This document shows positions 44,916 through 53,769 of a stretch of 64,000 nucleotides of DNA, piece after piece (within the stretch, counting starts at the first letter, position 1; the number at the start of each line of letters is the position of its first letter). The translations under genes were made by a program, and so were the position numbers. The notes under the pieces are model-generated. The model did not search any database. It saw only the letters and a program-made list of their open reading frames with translations, and was not told the DNA's origin. Origin of the DNA: CAYZUC01 sp964481705 (lineage in GTDB: Bacteria; Bacillota; Clostridia; Lachnospirales; Lachnospiraceae); NCBI GenBank assembly GCA_964481705.1, contig CAYZUC010000001.1, positions 1-64,000 of the forward strand, given 5' to 3'.

Positions 44916-45773
44916 TCACGTTTTATCAGCCAGATACAAAAGCAGTTCTCCCGGCAGTCCAAGCAGCAGAGCCCCTTTTGACAAAGTGCTCTCCTTCCAG
45001 ACATTCCTGCCCAAAAGCTTTGCAAAGCGCATATAATGACTGATATATTTCAACCTTCGCACGGAAACAGGCTCCCAGGAAGCCCGTTGTTCATAATACA
45101 AAAACCAACCAGTTGGATTCTCCCTTCGCAGCTTTGCCGCTCCTTCGGTATAACCACCCGTCACGATCTCACAAACCGTCAGAACCTTAGGCAGGACAAT
45201 CAGTTGGTATTCTTTATCAATTTTATCATAAATATAGTCTTCTGGCACATATTTTTCCCCCGGAATCTCGGGAAATAAATATTTCTTAAGAATTTCGGTA
45301 CGGAATACAAGTGTTGTTTCACCATGGAAACCGCTGTGATATAGGTTTCCCAGCGTAGAGACCGTAACATCTGGAAACTCCTCATGAAATAAAGGGGTCT
45401 TCTCATCCTCACCTTTATGCGCCACAATCCCTGCATACTCTTTCGCCCTTTTATGTTCCCAGAGTCCCATAATCTCCTCAACCGCTGTATCCGTCAAATA
45501 ATCATCGGAATCCACGCACAAAAAAAGCTCTGTATCACAAAGTCGTACTCCGGTATTATGAGCGCGCATTTTACCGCCATTCTCACAATACTCATATCGA
45601 ATCGTAATCTTCTGTTCTTTCTGCCATTCCTGAACAAGTTGTCCTGTTCCATCCGTAGAACCATCATCCACAATCAGCCAGACAAATTCATGACATGTCT
45701 GACGAAGCAGACTCTCATATACACGAGACAACAATTTTACACGTTCATAGGTTGGTGTGAATATGGTTAACAT
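44916..45773 (-). CDS. Glycosyltransferase, GT2 family
   Basis: 285 residues. LTIFTPTYERVKLLSRVYESLL, WLIVDDGSTDGTGQLV, KMRAHNTGVRLCDTELFLCVDSDDYL (DxD near residue 92), and YVPEDYIYDKI acidic site. Start at 45773 has GAGAGG six bases upstream; a longer frame to 45806 overlaps the previous gene and is less likely. Placed before the initiating transferase of module C, 10 bases away. Confidence 0.85.
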   Translation of the reverse strand: MLTIFTPTYERVKLLSRVYESLLRQTCHEFVWLIVDDGSTDGTGQLVQEWQKEQKITIRYEYCENGGKMRAHNTGVRLCDTELFLCVDSDDYLTDTAVEEIMGLWEHKRAKEYAGIVAHKGEDEKTPLFHEEFPDVTVSTLGNLYHSGFHGETTLVFRTEILKKYLFPEIPGEKYVPEDYIYDKIDKEYQLIVLPKVLTVCEIVTGGYTEGAAKLRRENPTGWFLYYEQRASWEPVSVRRLKYISHYMRFAKLLGRNVWKESTLSKGALLLGLPGELLLYLADKT

Positions 45774-45790
45774 AATATACCTCTCTTTGC

Positions 45791-46663
45791 CTAATAATTC
45801 TCCCATACTTCTGAATAATCAGGCAGAACAAATTCCTTGGGTTCCTTCAAGTCATAATGGTAAACGGAATGATTCTCGGTGGTTCCTACCAATCGAAGGC
45901 CGCATTCTTCCAAATACTCAGTAATCGGACTGAGACTCGATACTACAACATACTCGGTATTCGTCTGATCGAGACCTTTCCGAAATTCATCTTTACTAAT
46001 CTCAATATTCAAAGCAACAACTGCCAGAAGTCGGTTTACATAATTGTCCTGTGACAATATCTCTTCCATTGTCATAGTTCCACTAACTGCATGTAAATAG
46101 GCTTCTCTATCCGCCGCCAGCAATATCGTAGCATCGTACTGTCTCATCAGCATATTAAAATCATACTCAAAGACCACACGCGGATACTCCACCTTGGAAT
46201 CCTCATGAATCATTTCCGATACTGTGGGAATCTCGGTCGGCATTTTATAGATATTCGGCGACTTCACATATCCACCTGCATATACATAATTGCCGCCTGT
46301 CACAAGGATAGCCACCACAGAGACTACCACGAACACCTTTCCCATTCCCTTCCGATACTCGGTCAGTCTTGCAGCTACATACGAGACCAGAATCACAACT
46401 GGCGGAATCCAGAAAAAGCGATAGTATTCTTTATTTACATCAAAAATACGGTTAATCACAACCGGAAATACAGGATTAAATACCGTCAACAGCAGTAATC
46501 CCGCGCTGGGAAGAAAAATCAGCTTCTCTCTTTTGCTTCCCTTTCGTATTAAAAACAACAAGGATGCCACATAAAACAAAAAATACGCACAGTGCTCCGA
46601 ATAATACTGCAAACACAACTGCATATAATACAATCCATACTCCGTAACCGATAAAGTTTGCAT
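45791..46663 (-). CDS. Membrane protein of unknown function with C-terminal extracytoplasmic domain
   Basis: 290 residues. About four hydrophobic segments in the first 135 residues, then a soluble domain that looks extracellular, containing LLAADREAYLHAVSG and ending in TEYVVVSSLSPITEYLEECGLRLVGTTENHSVYHYDL. The 223-residue product at 49967 has a similar ending and the same arrangement, so the two are probably relatives. AAAGGAG precedes the ATG, and two in-frame TAG codons lie just upstream, so it is a gene in its own right. No family assigned; likely partner of the 355-residue protein before it. Confidence 0.6.
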   Translation of the reverse strand: MQTLSVTEYGLYYMQLCLQYYSEHCAYFLFYVASLLFLIRKGSKREKLIFLPSAGLLLLTVFNPVFPVVINRIFDVNKEYYRFFWIPPVVILVSYVAARLTEYRKGMGKVFVVVSVVAILVTGGNYVYAGGYVKSPNIYKMPTEIPTVSEMIHEDSKVEYPRVVFEYDFNMLMRQYDATILLAADREAYLHAVSGTMTMEEILSQDNYVNRLLAVVALNIEISKDEFRKGLDQTNTEYVVVSSLSPITEYLEECGLRLVGTTENHSVYHYDLKEPKEFVLPDYSEVWENY

Positions 46664-46705
46664 GGCATCTCCTTTCTACTACACTTTATTTTGTGTGAAC
46701 GAACC

Positions 46706-47773
46706 TCACCTGGGGGCTGTGTAGAATACAAAGTATCCTTTGACATAGGCAACATACACTACAAGCATAATAAGGCATGGGAGGATACACACAAAGAAAC
46801 GTGGTATGATCTTCCAGTCCTTTTTCATGAGGGCAAGCGGTAGGAACAGGAGGGAAACCGCAGCTGGCACCAGCATATTGGAAGAACTCGATAATACGGT
46901 TGATCCAAAGCACACCAAGAAAAGCAGGAGCCAGTCTCTTCTGTTCTTATGTTCTCTCAATAAACGAATATAAAGATATAAGATTGCCGGTAAAACAACA
47001 TTGCCCAACAGGCTCTTACCTTCGTACGTTCTTGTAATCAAGAAGTTGGATGAGGTATAGATTGTAATAAAGTTAAAGTTCATGATTGCCGCAAATACCA
47101 TCATCCAAAAGATTGGTTGTTTCTTGTCTCCAAATAACTCCTTTCCAATCATGTAATACAGCAGATTCGTCAAAAGAACAGCAACAGAAGCCATAATGAT
47201 TTTTGTCTGCATAAGAGGATGGATGGGAAACAGTTGACACATGACAGAATCATTCATTGGATAGGTGGCAAAGAAATAGCGCATCTCAAAATGATCCTGC
47301 CAGTCCCCGGTATAAGGGTCATATATATTCATGGAATCCGTCTGAATGGAAGTTGTTACATTTGCTACATAGTAAGCCGCATCTAAAGTAAATTGGTAGT
47401 TGTACAAAATGATTAAGGTCTGAACAAGTACTATAAGCGCAATACCAACAAAAAACCATCGATTCTTCTTAAGGCTTTCGAATACTTCACTCGACTTTGC
47501 AATCCATACCTTTCGGTTTAAAATGACCGATACCATGAGGAGAAGTATGATGACAATACTCCATATCCTTGTAAGCATGGATAGTGGTCTCCAACGGTAC
47601 ATGATGGGAACACAAACACAGGTAAACAGACTATAATACAAAAAGAAGCCTGCGAGAATAGAAAGAGTCACCGAATACTCCTTTCTATTTCTCCCTACGA
47701 TGAGTGAGCCTATAATGAAATATAACAGGAAATTAAATCCTATCATCAAGATACAGATCAAAATCGATATCAT
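46706..47773 (-). CDS. Polytopic membrane protein of unknown function
   Basis: 355 residues with about nine or ten hydrophobic segments. The first outward loop has FTLDAAYYVANVTTSIQTD with acidic residues, and a later segment TRTYEGKSLLGNVVLPAILYLY. The same kind of loop (EGK/KGE followed by membrane segment) occurs in the N-terminal half of the 721-residue protein at 47791, suggesting common ancestry. The architecture of many membrane segments and one acidic first loop recalls GT-C enzymes, which use lipid-linked sugars, but no motif is decisive. GGAG precedes the ATG. Confidence 0.6.
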   Translation of the reverse strand: MISILICILMIGFNFLLYFIIGSLIVGRNRKEYSVTLSILAGFFLYYSLFTCVCVPIMYRWRPLSMLTRIWSIVIILLLMVSVILNRKVWIAKSSEVFESLKKNRWFFVGIALIVLVQTLIILYNYQFTLDAAYYVANVTTSIQTDSMNIYDPYTGDWQDHFEMRYFFATYPMNDSVMCQLFPIHPLMQTKIIMASVAVLLTNLLYYMIGKELFGDKKQPIFWMMVFAAIMNFNFITIYTSSNFLITRTYEGKSLLGNVVLPAILYLYIRLLREHKNRRDWLLLFLVCFGSTVLSSSSNMLVPAAVSLLFLPLALMKKDWKIIPRFFVCILPCLIMLVVYVAYVKGYFVFYTAPR

Positions 47774-47790
47774 AACAAACTCCGTTCCGA

Positions 47791-49956
47791 TTACTTAATC
47801 AGTATAACATTGGTTCCTTCAAAACGTTTGATAATTCCAATTCCACGGTCATGAAGCTTTGCAACGGTTTCTGACGTAATGCCTAGCGTGTTGGTACTAT
47901 ATTCTGTCGTGGAACAGTCTAATAATGCAAATTCCGGCTGTGTTAAGTCATATAGTCTCTCTCCGGCACCAGTATAACCATGATGAGGAATCTGTAAAAA
48001 ATTCACATTCCAATTTTCTGAATCCTCTCCATATTCTGAAACCATACGATCTACCGTCTCTTCTGTAATATCCCCGGTAATCATCATAGAGATACCATTC
48101 ATGGTAATCTTCAAAACGAGTGAATTATCATTAACATTATCGACAGAAGGAGAGAATGCTGATAAACACGTAAACGAAATTCCATTCTCATCAATGATAT
48201 CTCCGCTCTTCATTGGAATAAATTCTATATCCGGAGTATTTTTTCGAATCTCTTCAAATTCGTCATAATCGAATGCCTCGTACTCCAGATTTTGTTCTGC
48301 TTCGCCTGTACTCTGTGCAAAATCATCTGTGAATGGCGAGTAATACACCTTATCAATCTGTATCTCCTCGCTTGCTTCTTTTCTGCAATAAAGGAAGGCA
48401 CCAATATGGTCGTAATGCGGATGCGTCAGATACCAAGCTGATACCTTGCCACCATGTGACAGGAGAAAGTTCTTCAGATGGATACCGTCTCCATAATAGC
48501 CACCATCGATTACCGTAAGATTACCAGCCGAGTCTTCTATAATGTAGCTTAATCCACCGGCATCCTCATTTACATCACATTGATAGATTCGATAATACTT
48601 ATCACTTCCGGTGTCATAGGTGACAAAGCTTTTTCCGTCTGCCTCTGCAAAACAGTTCAGAATATAGCCTTCTTTCCGACCGGAATTCAAATTACCATTT
48701 GTACTAACGCTCTCAATCGTGTCATGATTTGCATCTCCATCCACAATACGCTCTCCACTGACACTGTCTCCACTGATGGAGTCCCCACTAATCGAAGGAT
48801 TCTGATTATCAGCCTCATTCTGTTTTGCAACAGCCGCCTTAATATCCGATAATGCTGTAGTCATCTCCTGCGTATATTCATAAACACTGTTAATCTTTGT
48901 ATTTAGCTTAAAAATGCAAAATATCAGGGCAAGTAAAATAGGAATTAAGATGAAATAACCCCAGAATAACAGTTTTCCTTTCTTTGAATTCATAAAATCA
49001 TCTTCCTCGCTTTCCACTAAGATACGATCTTGAAATAACGGAACCTCTTTCTGATCCGATAATTTATCCATTACCTTCATCATCGGTACTTCCAATGCTG
49101 TAACCAGAAATACCACCAGAACGGTAAGTACTCCACCGATTAACGGCTCTTTTCCTACATATGCACACGCAATTAAGAGTATTGTCATGGAACCTGCATT
49201 ATGTCTCATCGCGGTATCTTTCCATTTCCACAAAATGCGGATCATAGATGGGAATAAAAGTCCGAGAAATACGGTTTCCCCTTTCATAAATGAAAAATTG
49301 ATATCATAACCACTTCCAAATACCAGGAGCCCCCATATGGCCGCAAGAAAGATCAATCGTTTCTTTCTGCTCTCCGGAAACATTGTTTCTCCCAGCCATG
49401 CATAGTTAAGGTAGCACAGTGGCAAAAAGATCAGTCCGCCAAATGTCTGGATTAGGATAACCGGAGGAACCTGCAATAGTCTTCCCCAGGATGCAAACAA
49501 CGTAATCGAAAGATGACTCCAGTCAGGCATGGCATCCATCTGGTAGCACCAGGTAAATTCTGCAAGTAACGAAGTTACCGCAAAATCATTCTGAGTAAAG
49601 AGAATCGTAATAAGAATCTGCAGGCCGATACCGCCAAACAACAGCCATTCTGCGATTCTCCATGTCTTTATCGTCAATTGAAATCCCCGACATATTTCTT
49701 TTCTACGCATAATAACTGCTGCCACAGCGATCACAACAGCCATCGAAATAAAAAGCAATGCCAATAGATGCAGTGTGCCACCAGCCAGCTTTAAAATACA
49801 GGAAAGAACACCCAGAATCGCAAGCAAAAGAATGCTCCCGGAAACAAGGCGCTTTGCAGTCTTCTGCCCACCCTTTACGGAATCCTCCAAAATAAGACCG
49901 ATGCAGAAACTCAATATATACCATAATGCAATACTTAAAAGTATTTTTGCAATCAT
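47791..49956 (-). CDS. Fusion of polytopic membrane protein and metallo-beta-lactamase-fold domain
   Basis: 721 residues. Residues 1 to about 300 hold some nine membrane segments similar in layout to the neighbour at 46706. A further membrane segment (FWGYFILIPILLALIFCIF, about 343-361) leads into a helical stretch, then a Ser/Gly-rich linker with repeated SGDS units, then a metallo-beta-lactamase domain from about residue 430: LTHPHYDHIG (HxHxDH), a GD in MMITGDITEE, and QIPHHGY. That ligand set is like the ComEC/Rec2-type hydrolases. Topology suggests the domain is outside the cell. The last segment onward (from MNSKKGKLL) looks like a complete separate protein joined in frame. Function unknown. 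Confidence 0.75.
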   Translation of the reverse strand: MIAKILLSIALWYILSFCIGLILEDSVKGGQKTAKRLVSGSILLLAILGVLSCILKLAGGTLHLLALLFISMAVVIAVAAVIMRRKEICRGFQLTIKTWRIAEWLLFGGIGLQILITILFTQNDFAVTSLLAEFTWCYQMDAMPDWSHLSITLFASWGRLLQVPPVILIQTFGGLIFLPLCYLNYAWLGETMFPESRKKRLIFLAAIWGLLVFGSGYDINFSFMKGETVFLGLLFPSMIRILWKWKDTAMRHNAGSMTILLIACAYVGKEPLIGGVLTVLVVFLVTALEVPMMKVMDKLSDQKEVPLFQDRILVESEEDDFMNSKKGKLLFWGYFILIPILLALIFCIFKLNTKINSVYEYTQEMTTALSDIKAAVAKQNEADNQNPSISGDSISGDSVSGERIVDGDANHDTIESVSTNGNLNSGRKEGYILNCFAEADGKSFVTYDTGSDKYYRIYQCDVNEDAGGLSYIIEDSAGNLTVIDGGYYGDGIHLKNFLLSHGGKVSAWYLTHPHYDHIGAFLYCRKEASEEIQIDKVYYSPFTDDFAQSTGEAEQNLEYEAFDYDEFEEIRKNTPDIEFIPMKSGDIIDENGISFTCLSAFSPSVDNVNDNSLVLKITMNGISMMITGDITEETVDRMVSEYGEDSENWNVNFLQIPHHGYTGAGERLYDLTQPEFALLDCSTTEYSTNTLGITSETVAKLHDRGIGIIKRFEGTNVILIK

Positions 49957-49966
49957 AACCGTCTCT

Positions 49967-50638
49967 TTACCTCATATCCTGATAGATATCATAATCACCT
50001 ATGGTATCCATTTTCTCAAAATCATACGTACTAAGAGTGACCGACGGATAATGATATCCGTTATCGAGAACAATGAAATTACAGTTTTCCTGTCTGGCAA
50101 GCGATGTCAGTTCCTCTGTATCAAAATCATGTTTTCTCATTTCAGTATAAAGCTTGTCTGCATTACCGATAAGTGTTACGCCATCCTCTTCATCGATATA
50201 AGCATAAGGCGTTTTCAGCCTTCCGTCATATACCTGCAGATACGGAGCCAGCTTTTTCGGTGCCACAACTCCGGTAAGATTCTCCTCGCTGCTTAACTCT
50301 TCCATTACCAGCATCTCATCCCTTCCAATTCCATAAAGTGATTCTGAACGAGTAACCGAATTGAGATAGGATGGAAGATTACCATTCATTAAAAATAGAA
50401 TAATGAGACAGAATACCGAAGCCGCCAAACTATATTTGGATGTCTTATTCTTTGTATCTTCTTCCTGAAAAATAAGAACTACCGCATAAGCCACAAACAC
50501 GCCTGCCGGAATACCATTTCCGCAACGCAAAAAAGCCAGCATTGCTAACGCCAACGCAGGATAAAAAAGGAGCATTCTTTTTTGTCTATTCTTTTCCAGA
50601 AAATAAATTGTGAGAATAGCCGGTAATAATAATGCCAT
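49967..50638 (-). CDS. Membrane protein of unknown function
   Basis: 223 residues. Three or four hydrophobic segments in the first 100 residues, then an extracytoplasmic domain with GVVAPKKLAPYLQVYDGRL and ending in NCNFIVLDNGYHYPSVTL. The domain resembles the end of the 290-residue protein at 45791. Short for a polytopic family, so it may be the detached C-terminal half of a larger protein whose N-terminal half is the front of the 721-residue gene that follows (inference). GGAG precedes the ATG; the terminator at 50651-50684 lies just upstream. Confidence 0.6.
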   Translation of the reverse strand: MALLLPAILTIYFLEKNRQKRMLLFYPALALAMLAFLRCGNGIPAGVFVAYAVVLIFQEEDTKNKTSKYSLAASVFCLIILFLMNGNLPSYLNSVTRSESLYGIGRDEMLVMEELSSEENLTGVVAPKKLAPYLQVYDGRLKTPYAYIDEEDGVTLIGNADKLYTEMRKHDFDTEELTSLARQENCNFIVLDNGYHYPSVTLSTYDFEKMDTIGDYDIYQDMR

Positions 50639-50650
50639 AGATATATCTCC

Positions 50651-50684
50651 AAATTCTTAAAAGGGCACTTCAACTGAAGCGCCC
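50651..50684 (-). terminator. Intrinsic terminator or attenuator after the GDP-fucose synthase gene
   Basis: Hairpin 50660-50683 with 11-bp arms (AGGGCGCTTCA / TGAAGTGCCCT, one G-T pair) and a two-base loop on the minus strand, followed by TTTTAAGAATTT. It lies between the stop at 50697 and the ATG at 50638. No promoter is visible between hairpin and the next gene, so downstream genes must rely on read-through or antitermination. Confidence 0.72.
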
Positions 50685-50696
50685 TATGGATCTGAT

Positions 50697-51629
50697 TTAC
50701 TTTTGATAATTCTCTGCGTACCACTGATACGCCTGCTTGATTCCCTCTTCGAGTTCAATCTTATGTTTCCAGCCCAACGCATGGAGCTTATCCACATTCG
50801 TCAGTTTTCTTGGTGTGCCATCCGGCATCGCGGAATTCCATTCGATCTCACCGGGGAAGCCTACAATTCTCTGTACCGTCTCAGCAAGCTCCTTAATGGT
50901 AACTTCCTTACCCGTACCGATATTGACATGCTGCTCTCCACTATAATTCTCCAGCAGGAAAACACAAGCATCTGCCATATCATCCACATGCAAAAACTCA
51001 CGCAGTGGAGAACCGGTACCCCAAAGCTCTACCTTGGCATCCCCATTGACCTTTGCTTCGTGGAACTTGCGAATCATAGCCGGCATAACATGTGAATTCT
51101 GTAAGTCGTAATTATCATGTGGTCCATAAAGATTCGTTGGCATGCAGCTGATAAAATCATCACCATACTGTCTCTTGAAGAATTTACACATCTCCAAACC
51201 GGAAATTTTAGCGATTGCATACGCTTCGTTCGTCTCCTCCAGGGAACCTGTTAATAAAGCATCCTCTGGAATCGGCTGCGGAGCCATTTTCGGATAGATA
51301 CATGTGCTTCCCAAAAACAGAAGCTTCTTTACTTTATAGTCATGCGCACACTTAATCACATTGCACTGAATCTGTGAATTGATGTAGATGAAATCTGCAG
51401 GAGTGGTATTGTTCGCATTGATACCTCCAACCTTTGCTGCAGCAAGAACTACATACTCCGGCTTTTCCTTTTCAAAAAAATCCGTAACCGCTCTCTGATC
51501 GGTCAAATCGAGTTCTGCATGCGTTCTCTTTACAATATTCGTATATCCTTTTGCTTCTAGATTCCTTACAATTGCGGAACCAACCAGTCCTCTGTGACCG
51601 GCAACAAAAATCTTTGCATTCTTATCCAT
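50697..51629 (-). CDS. fcl: GDP-L-fucose synthase (Fcl/WcaG)
   Basis: 310 residues. KIFVAGHRGLVGSAIVRNL, LAAAKVGGINANNTTPADFI, FLGSTCIYPKMAPQPI, YAIAKISGLEMC (Tyr-x-x-x-Lys) and TNLYGPHDNYD: the GDP-4-keto-6-deoxymannose 3,5-epimerase/4-reductase family. Makes GDP-L-fucose from the gmd product. A related reductase acts on GDP-6-deoxy-4-keto-heptose in Campylobacter and Yersinia, so with the heptose cassette in this locus that alternative should be kept open. Operon partner of gmd; 12-base gap. Confidence 0.92.
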   Translation of the reverse strand: MDKNAKIFVAGHRGLVGSAIVRNLEAKGYTNIVKRTHAELDLTDQRAVTDFFEKEKPEYVVLAAAKVGGINANNTTPADFIYINSQIQCNVIKCAHDYKVKKLLFLGSTCIYPKMAPQPIPEDALLTGSLEETNEAYAIAKISGLEMCKFFKRQYGDDFISCMPTNLYGPHDNYDLQNSHVMPAMIRKFHEAKVNGDAKVELWGTGSPLREFLHVDDMADACVFLLENYSGEQHVNIGTGKEVTIKELAETVQRIVGFPGEIEWNSAMPDGTPRKLTNVDKLHALGWKHKIELEEGIKQAYQWYAENYQK

Positions 51630-51641
51630 GGTAATCGCCTT

Positions 51642-52733
51642 CTATTCTTCTTTTTTATCCTTTACATGACTTTTCGCAAGATATTCCTTTGTCGTCATAC
51701 CTGCAATCGTCTGCATATCGGAATCCATCATCATGCCAACAAGATGAGGGAAATCTACCTGTCTCTTCCAGCCAAGCTCTTTCTCAGCCTTAGAGCAATC
51801 GCCCCAAAGGAACTCAACCTCTGCCGGACGGAAATATTTTGGATTAACATCCACCAAAAGCTTTCCTGTCTTAGCATCATAACCTTTTTCTCCAACGCCG
51901 GCACCCTTCCAATTAATCTTGATACCAACTTCTCCAAAGGCTACCTCTACAAATTCACGTACGGTGTGCGTTTCATTGGTTGCCAAAACATAATCACCGG
52001 GCTTCTCCTGTTGAAGAATTCTCCACATTCCTTCCACGTAATCGCCCGCAAATCCCCAGTCACGCTTTGCATCCAGATTACCAAGAGAAAGCTTTTCCTG
52101 CTTTCCAGCAACGATAGAGGATACTGCTCTTGTAATCTTTCTGGTTACAAAGGTCTCACCACGTCTTGGTGACTCATGGTTGAATAAAATACCATTACAT
52201 GCAAATACATGATAAGCTTCACGATAATTGACAGTAATCCAATAGGAATAGAGCTTTGCTGCTCCGTAAGGACTCTTTGGATAAAAAGGAGTCTTCTCAC
52301 TCTGTGGTGCTGTCTCCGGAAGTCCTCCGAAAAGCTCTGAGGTAGACGCCTGATAAAACTTGCAATTAACACCGGTCTTCTTGATTGCATCAAGCAAACG
52401 CAATGTTCCAATACCTGTAGTCTCTGCCGTGTACTCCGGCACTTCAAAAGACACAGCTACATGAGACTGAGCTGCAAGATTATAAATCTCTGTAGGCTGA
52501 ATCTGTTCTATCAAACGATTTAGATTGGAGGAATCCGTCAAATCTCCATGGTGTAAAAACAAAGTCTTGTCACGTACTTCTTTATCATAATACAAATGAT
52601 CAATTCTCTCTGTGCTGATACTGCTGTGGCGTCGAATGATACCATGTACTTCGTAGCCCTTTTCCAAAAGCAGTTCTGCCAAATAGGATCCATCTTGTCC
52701 GGTAATTCCCGTAATCAATGCTACATTACGCAT
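51642..52733 (-). CDS. gmd: GDP-mannose 4,6-dehydratase (Gmd)
   Basis: 363 residues. LITGITGQDGSYLAELLLEKGYEVHG, QASTSELFGG, YGAAKLYSYWITVNYREAY, ACNGILFNHESPRRGETFVTRKI, RDWGFAGDYVEGMW. These are near-invariant Gmd motifs. It dehydrates GDP-mannose to GDP-4-keto-6-deoxymannose with NADP. Preceded by promoter at 52778-52805 and GAGGA ribosome binding site. No GDP-mannose supply genes (manA/B/C) are in the window. Confidence 0.94.
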   Translation of the reverse strand: MRNVALITGITGQDGSYLAELLLEKGYEVHGIIRRHSSISTERIDHLYYDKEVRDKTLFLHHGDLTDSSNLNRLIEQIQPTEIYNLAAQSHVAVSFEVPEYTAETTGIGTLRLLDAIKKTGVNCKFYQASTSELFGGLPETAPQSEKTPFYPKSPYGAAKLYSYWITVNYREAYHVFACNGILFNHESPRRGETFVTRKITRAVSSIVAGKQEKLSLGNLDAKRDWGFAGDYVEGMWRILQQEKPGDYVLATNETHTVREFVEVAFGEVGIKINWKGAGVGEKGYDAKTGKLLVDVNPKYFRPAEVEFLWGDCSKAEKELGWKRQVDFPHLVGMMMDSDMQTIAGMTTKEYLAKSHVKDKKEE

Positions 52734-52777
52734 ATTTTTTCCTCACACTTTCTATAAAATAATTCATTAACCACATG

Positions 52778-52805
52778 ATTATATCATATTTTTCCACTTC
52801 TGCAA
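52778..52805 (-). promoter_or_regulatory. Promoter of gmd-fcl
   Basis: Minus strand: -35 TTGCAG (52800-52805), 16-base spacer, -10 TATAAT (52778-52783) with TG just before it (extended -10). About 45 bases upstream of the gmd start. The -10 is perfect consensus; the -35 is partial. Confidence 0.65.
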
Positions 52806-52819
52806 ATATATATACTATC

Positions 52820-53686
52820 TTATTCACTCGGGGGATGATAGAATCTACCACTCATCTGCTCCGTTCGAATCACATTGACAAATGCATGGTCATCCAGCTC
52901 CCGGATCAGCGTCCGAACCTTTTTTACTTCATCTCCTGATACCACACAATATACCAGGTTACGTTCCTTCTGCTCGAAGCATCCCTCTCCCTTAAACAAA
53001 GTGGCACCATGATGTGTCGCACGATTGATAGCCTCAACCAATTCCTTGGGCTTATCCGTAATAATCAAAAGCGTATCCTGATGATATCTGCGATACAGAA
53101 CACCTACGACCTGTGTAGATGTAAACTGAAAGATAATAGAATACAGTGCGGTATCCCACCCAAATAGCAGACCCGATATGCTGAGTGTAACCACATTGAA
53201 TGCCAGAATATAATTAAATGCATCTACATTTTTCTTTACAGACAAATAGACAGCTATGAAGTCTGTGCCGCCACTTGTAGCATTGGCTAACAGACACATC
53301 GAGATAACCACTCCATTAATAATACCACCAAAGATACTAATCAGCGGAAGCTCATATGTAATCGTAATATCCGGCATCATATCGGTAAAAATACTGTTCA
53401 GTACAATCATAACAATCGAATACAGCGTAAATTTTTTCCCCAAATGACGTAGACTGATAGCGATCGGAACTGCATTAAACATCAAGTAAATAGGAGCATA
53501 TGGCACTGATATAGACCAGTATCTTGCAGCAATTCGCTGTGTCAGGAGCGTAAGACCGCTGATACCTCCGGGTACCAAATGTCCGGCACGTACAAAGCTC
53601 TTCAAATTAACCGCCAGAAGCAACGCCATCGCAGTTACGATCAGCAACCGCACAATCCCTAATCTCCAAACTTCCTTCCCTTTCAT
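52820..53686 (-). CDS. YitT family membrane protein (DUF161/DUF2179)
   Basis: 288 residues. About six hydrophobic segments from residue 10 to 190, with SFVRAGHLVPGGISGLTLL and a NATSGGTDFIAVYLS motif, then a soluble C-terminal domain (VVSGDEVKKVRTLIRELDDHAFVNVI) typical of DUF2179. Widespread in Firmicutes; function unknown, some relation to membrane transport proposed. Start at 53686 has GAGGGGG upstream. Own promoter at 53730-53758. No terminator is seen between it and the gmd promoter. Confidence 0.9.
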   Translation of the reverse strand: MKGKEVWRLGIVRLLIVTAMALLLAVNLKSFVRAGHLVPGGISGLTLLTQRIAARYWSISVPYAPIYLMFNAVPIAISLRHLGKKFTLYSIVMIVLNSIFTDMMPDITITYELPLISIFGGIINGVVISMCLLANATSGGTDFIAVYLSVKKNVDAFNYILAFNVVTLSISGLLFGWDTALYSIIFQFTSTQVVGVLYRRYHQDTLLIITDKPKELVEAINRATHHGATLFKGEGCFEQKERNLVYCVVSGDEVKKVRTLIRELDDHAFVNVIRTEQMSGRFYHPPSE

Positions 53687-53729
53687 ACGATTCCCCCTCA
53701 TATCGACAGAAATTGATAAAGTTAGCTTT

Positions 53730-53758
53730 ATTATATCTTAAGAACTGCCTGCGGGCAA
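53730..53758 (-). promoter_or_regulatory. Promoter of the YitT-family gene
   Basis: Minus strand: -35 TTGCCC (53753-53758), 17-base spacer, -10 TATAAT (53730-53735), 44 bases before the 53686 start. Back-to-back with the tRNA promoter at 53770-53797. Confidence 0.6.
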
Positions 53759-53769
53759 TGAGTTTTATC

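Noticed and set aside
46664..46705. Possible frameshift splitting one long membrane protein into the 355- and 290-residue genes
   Set aside because: The downstream gene has its own AAAGGAG site and two in-frame stop codons just upstream; a single-base error would not rejoin the frames cleanly, so natural separate genes are more likely.
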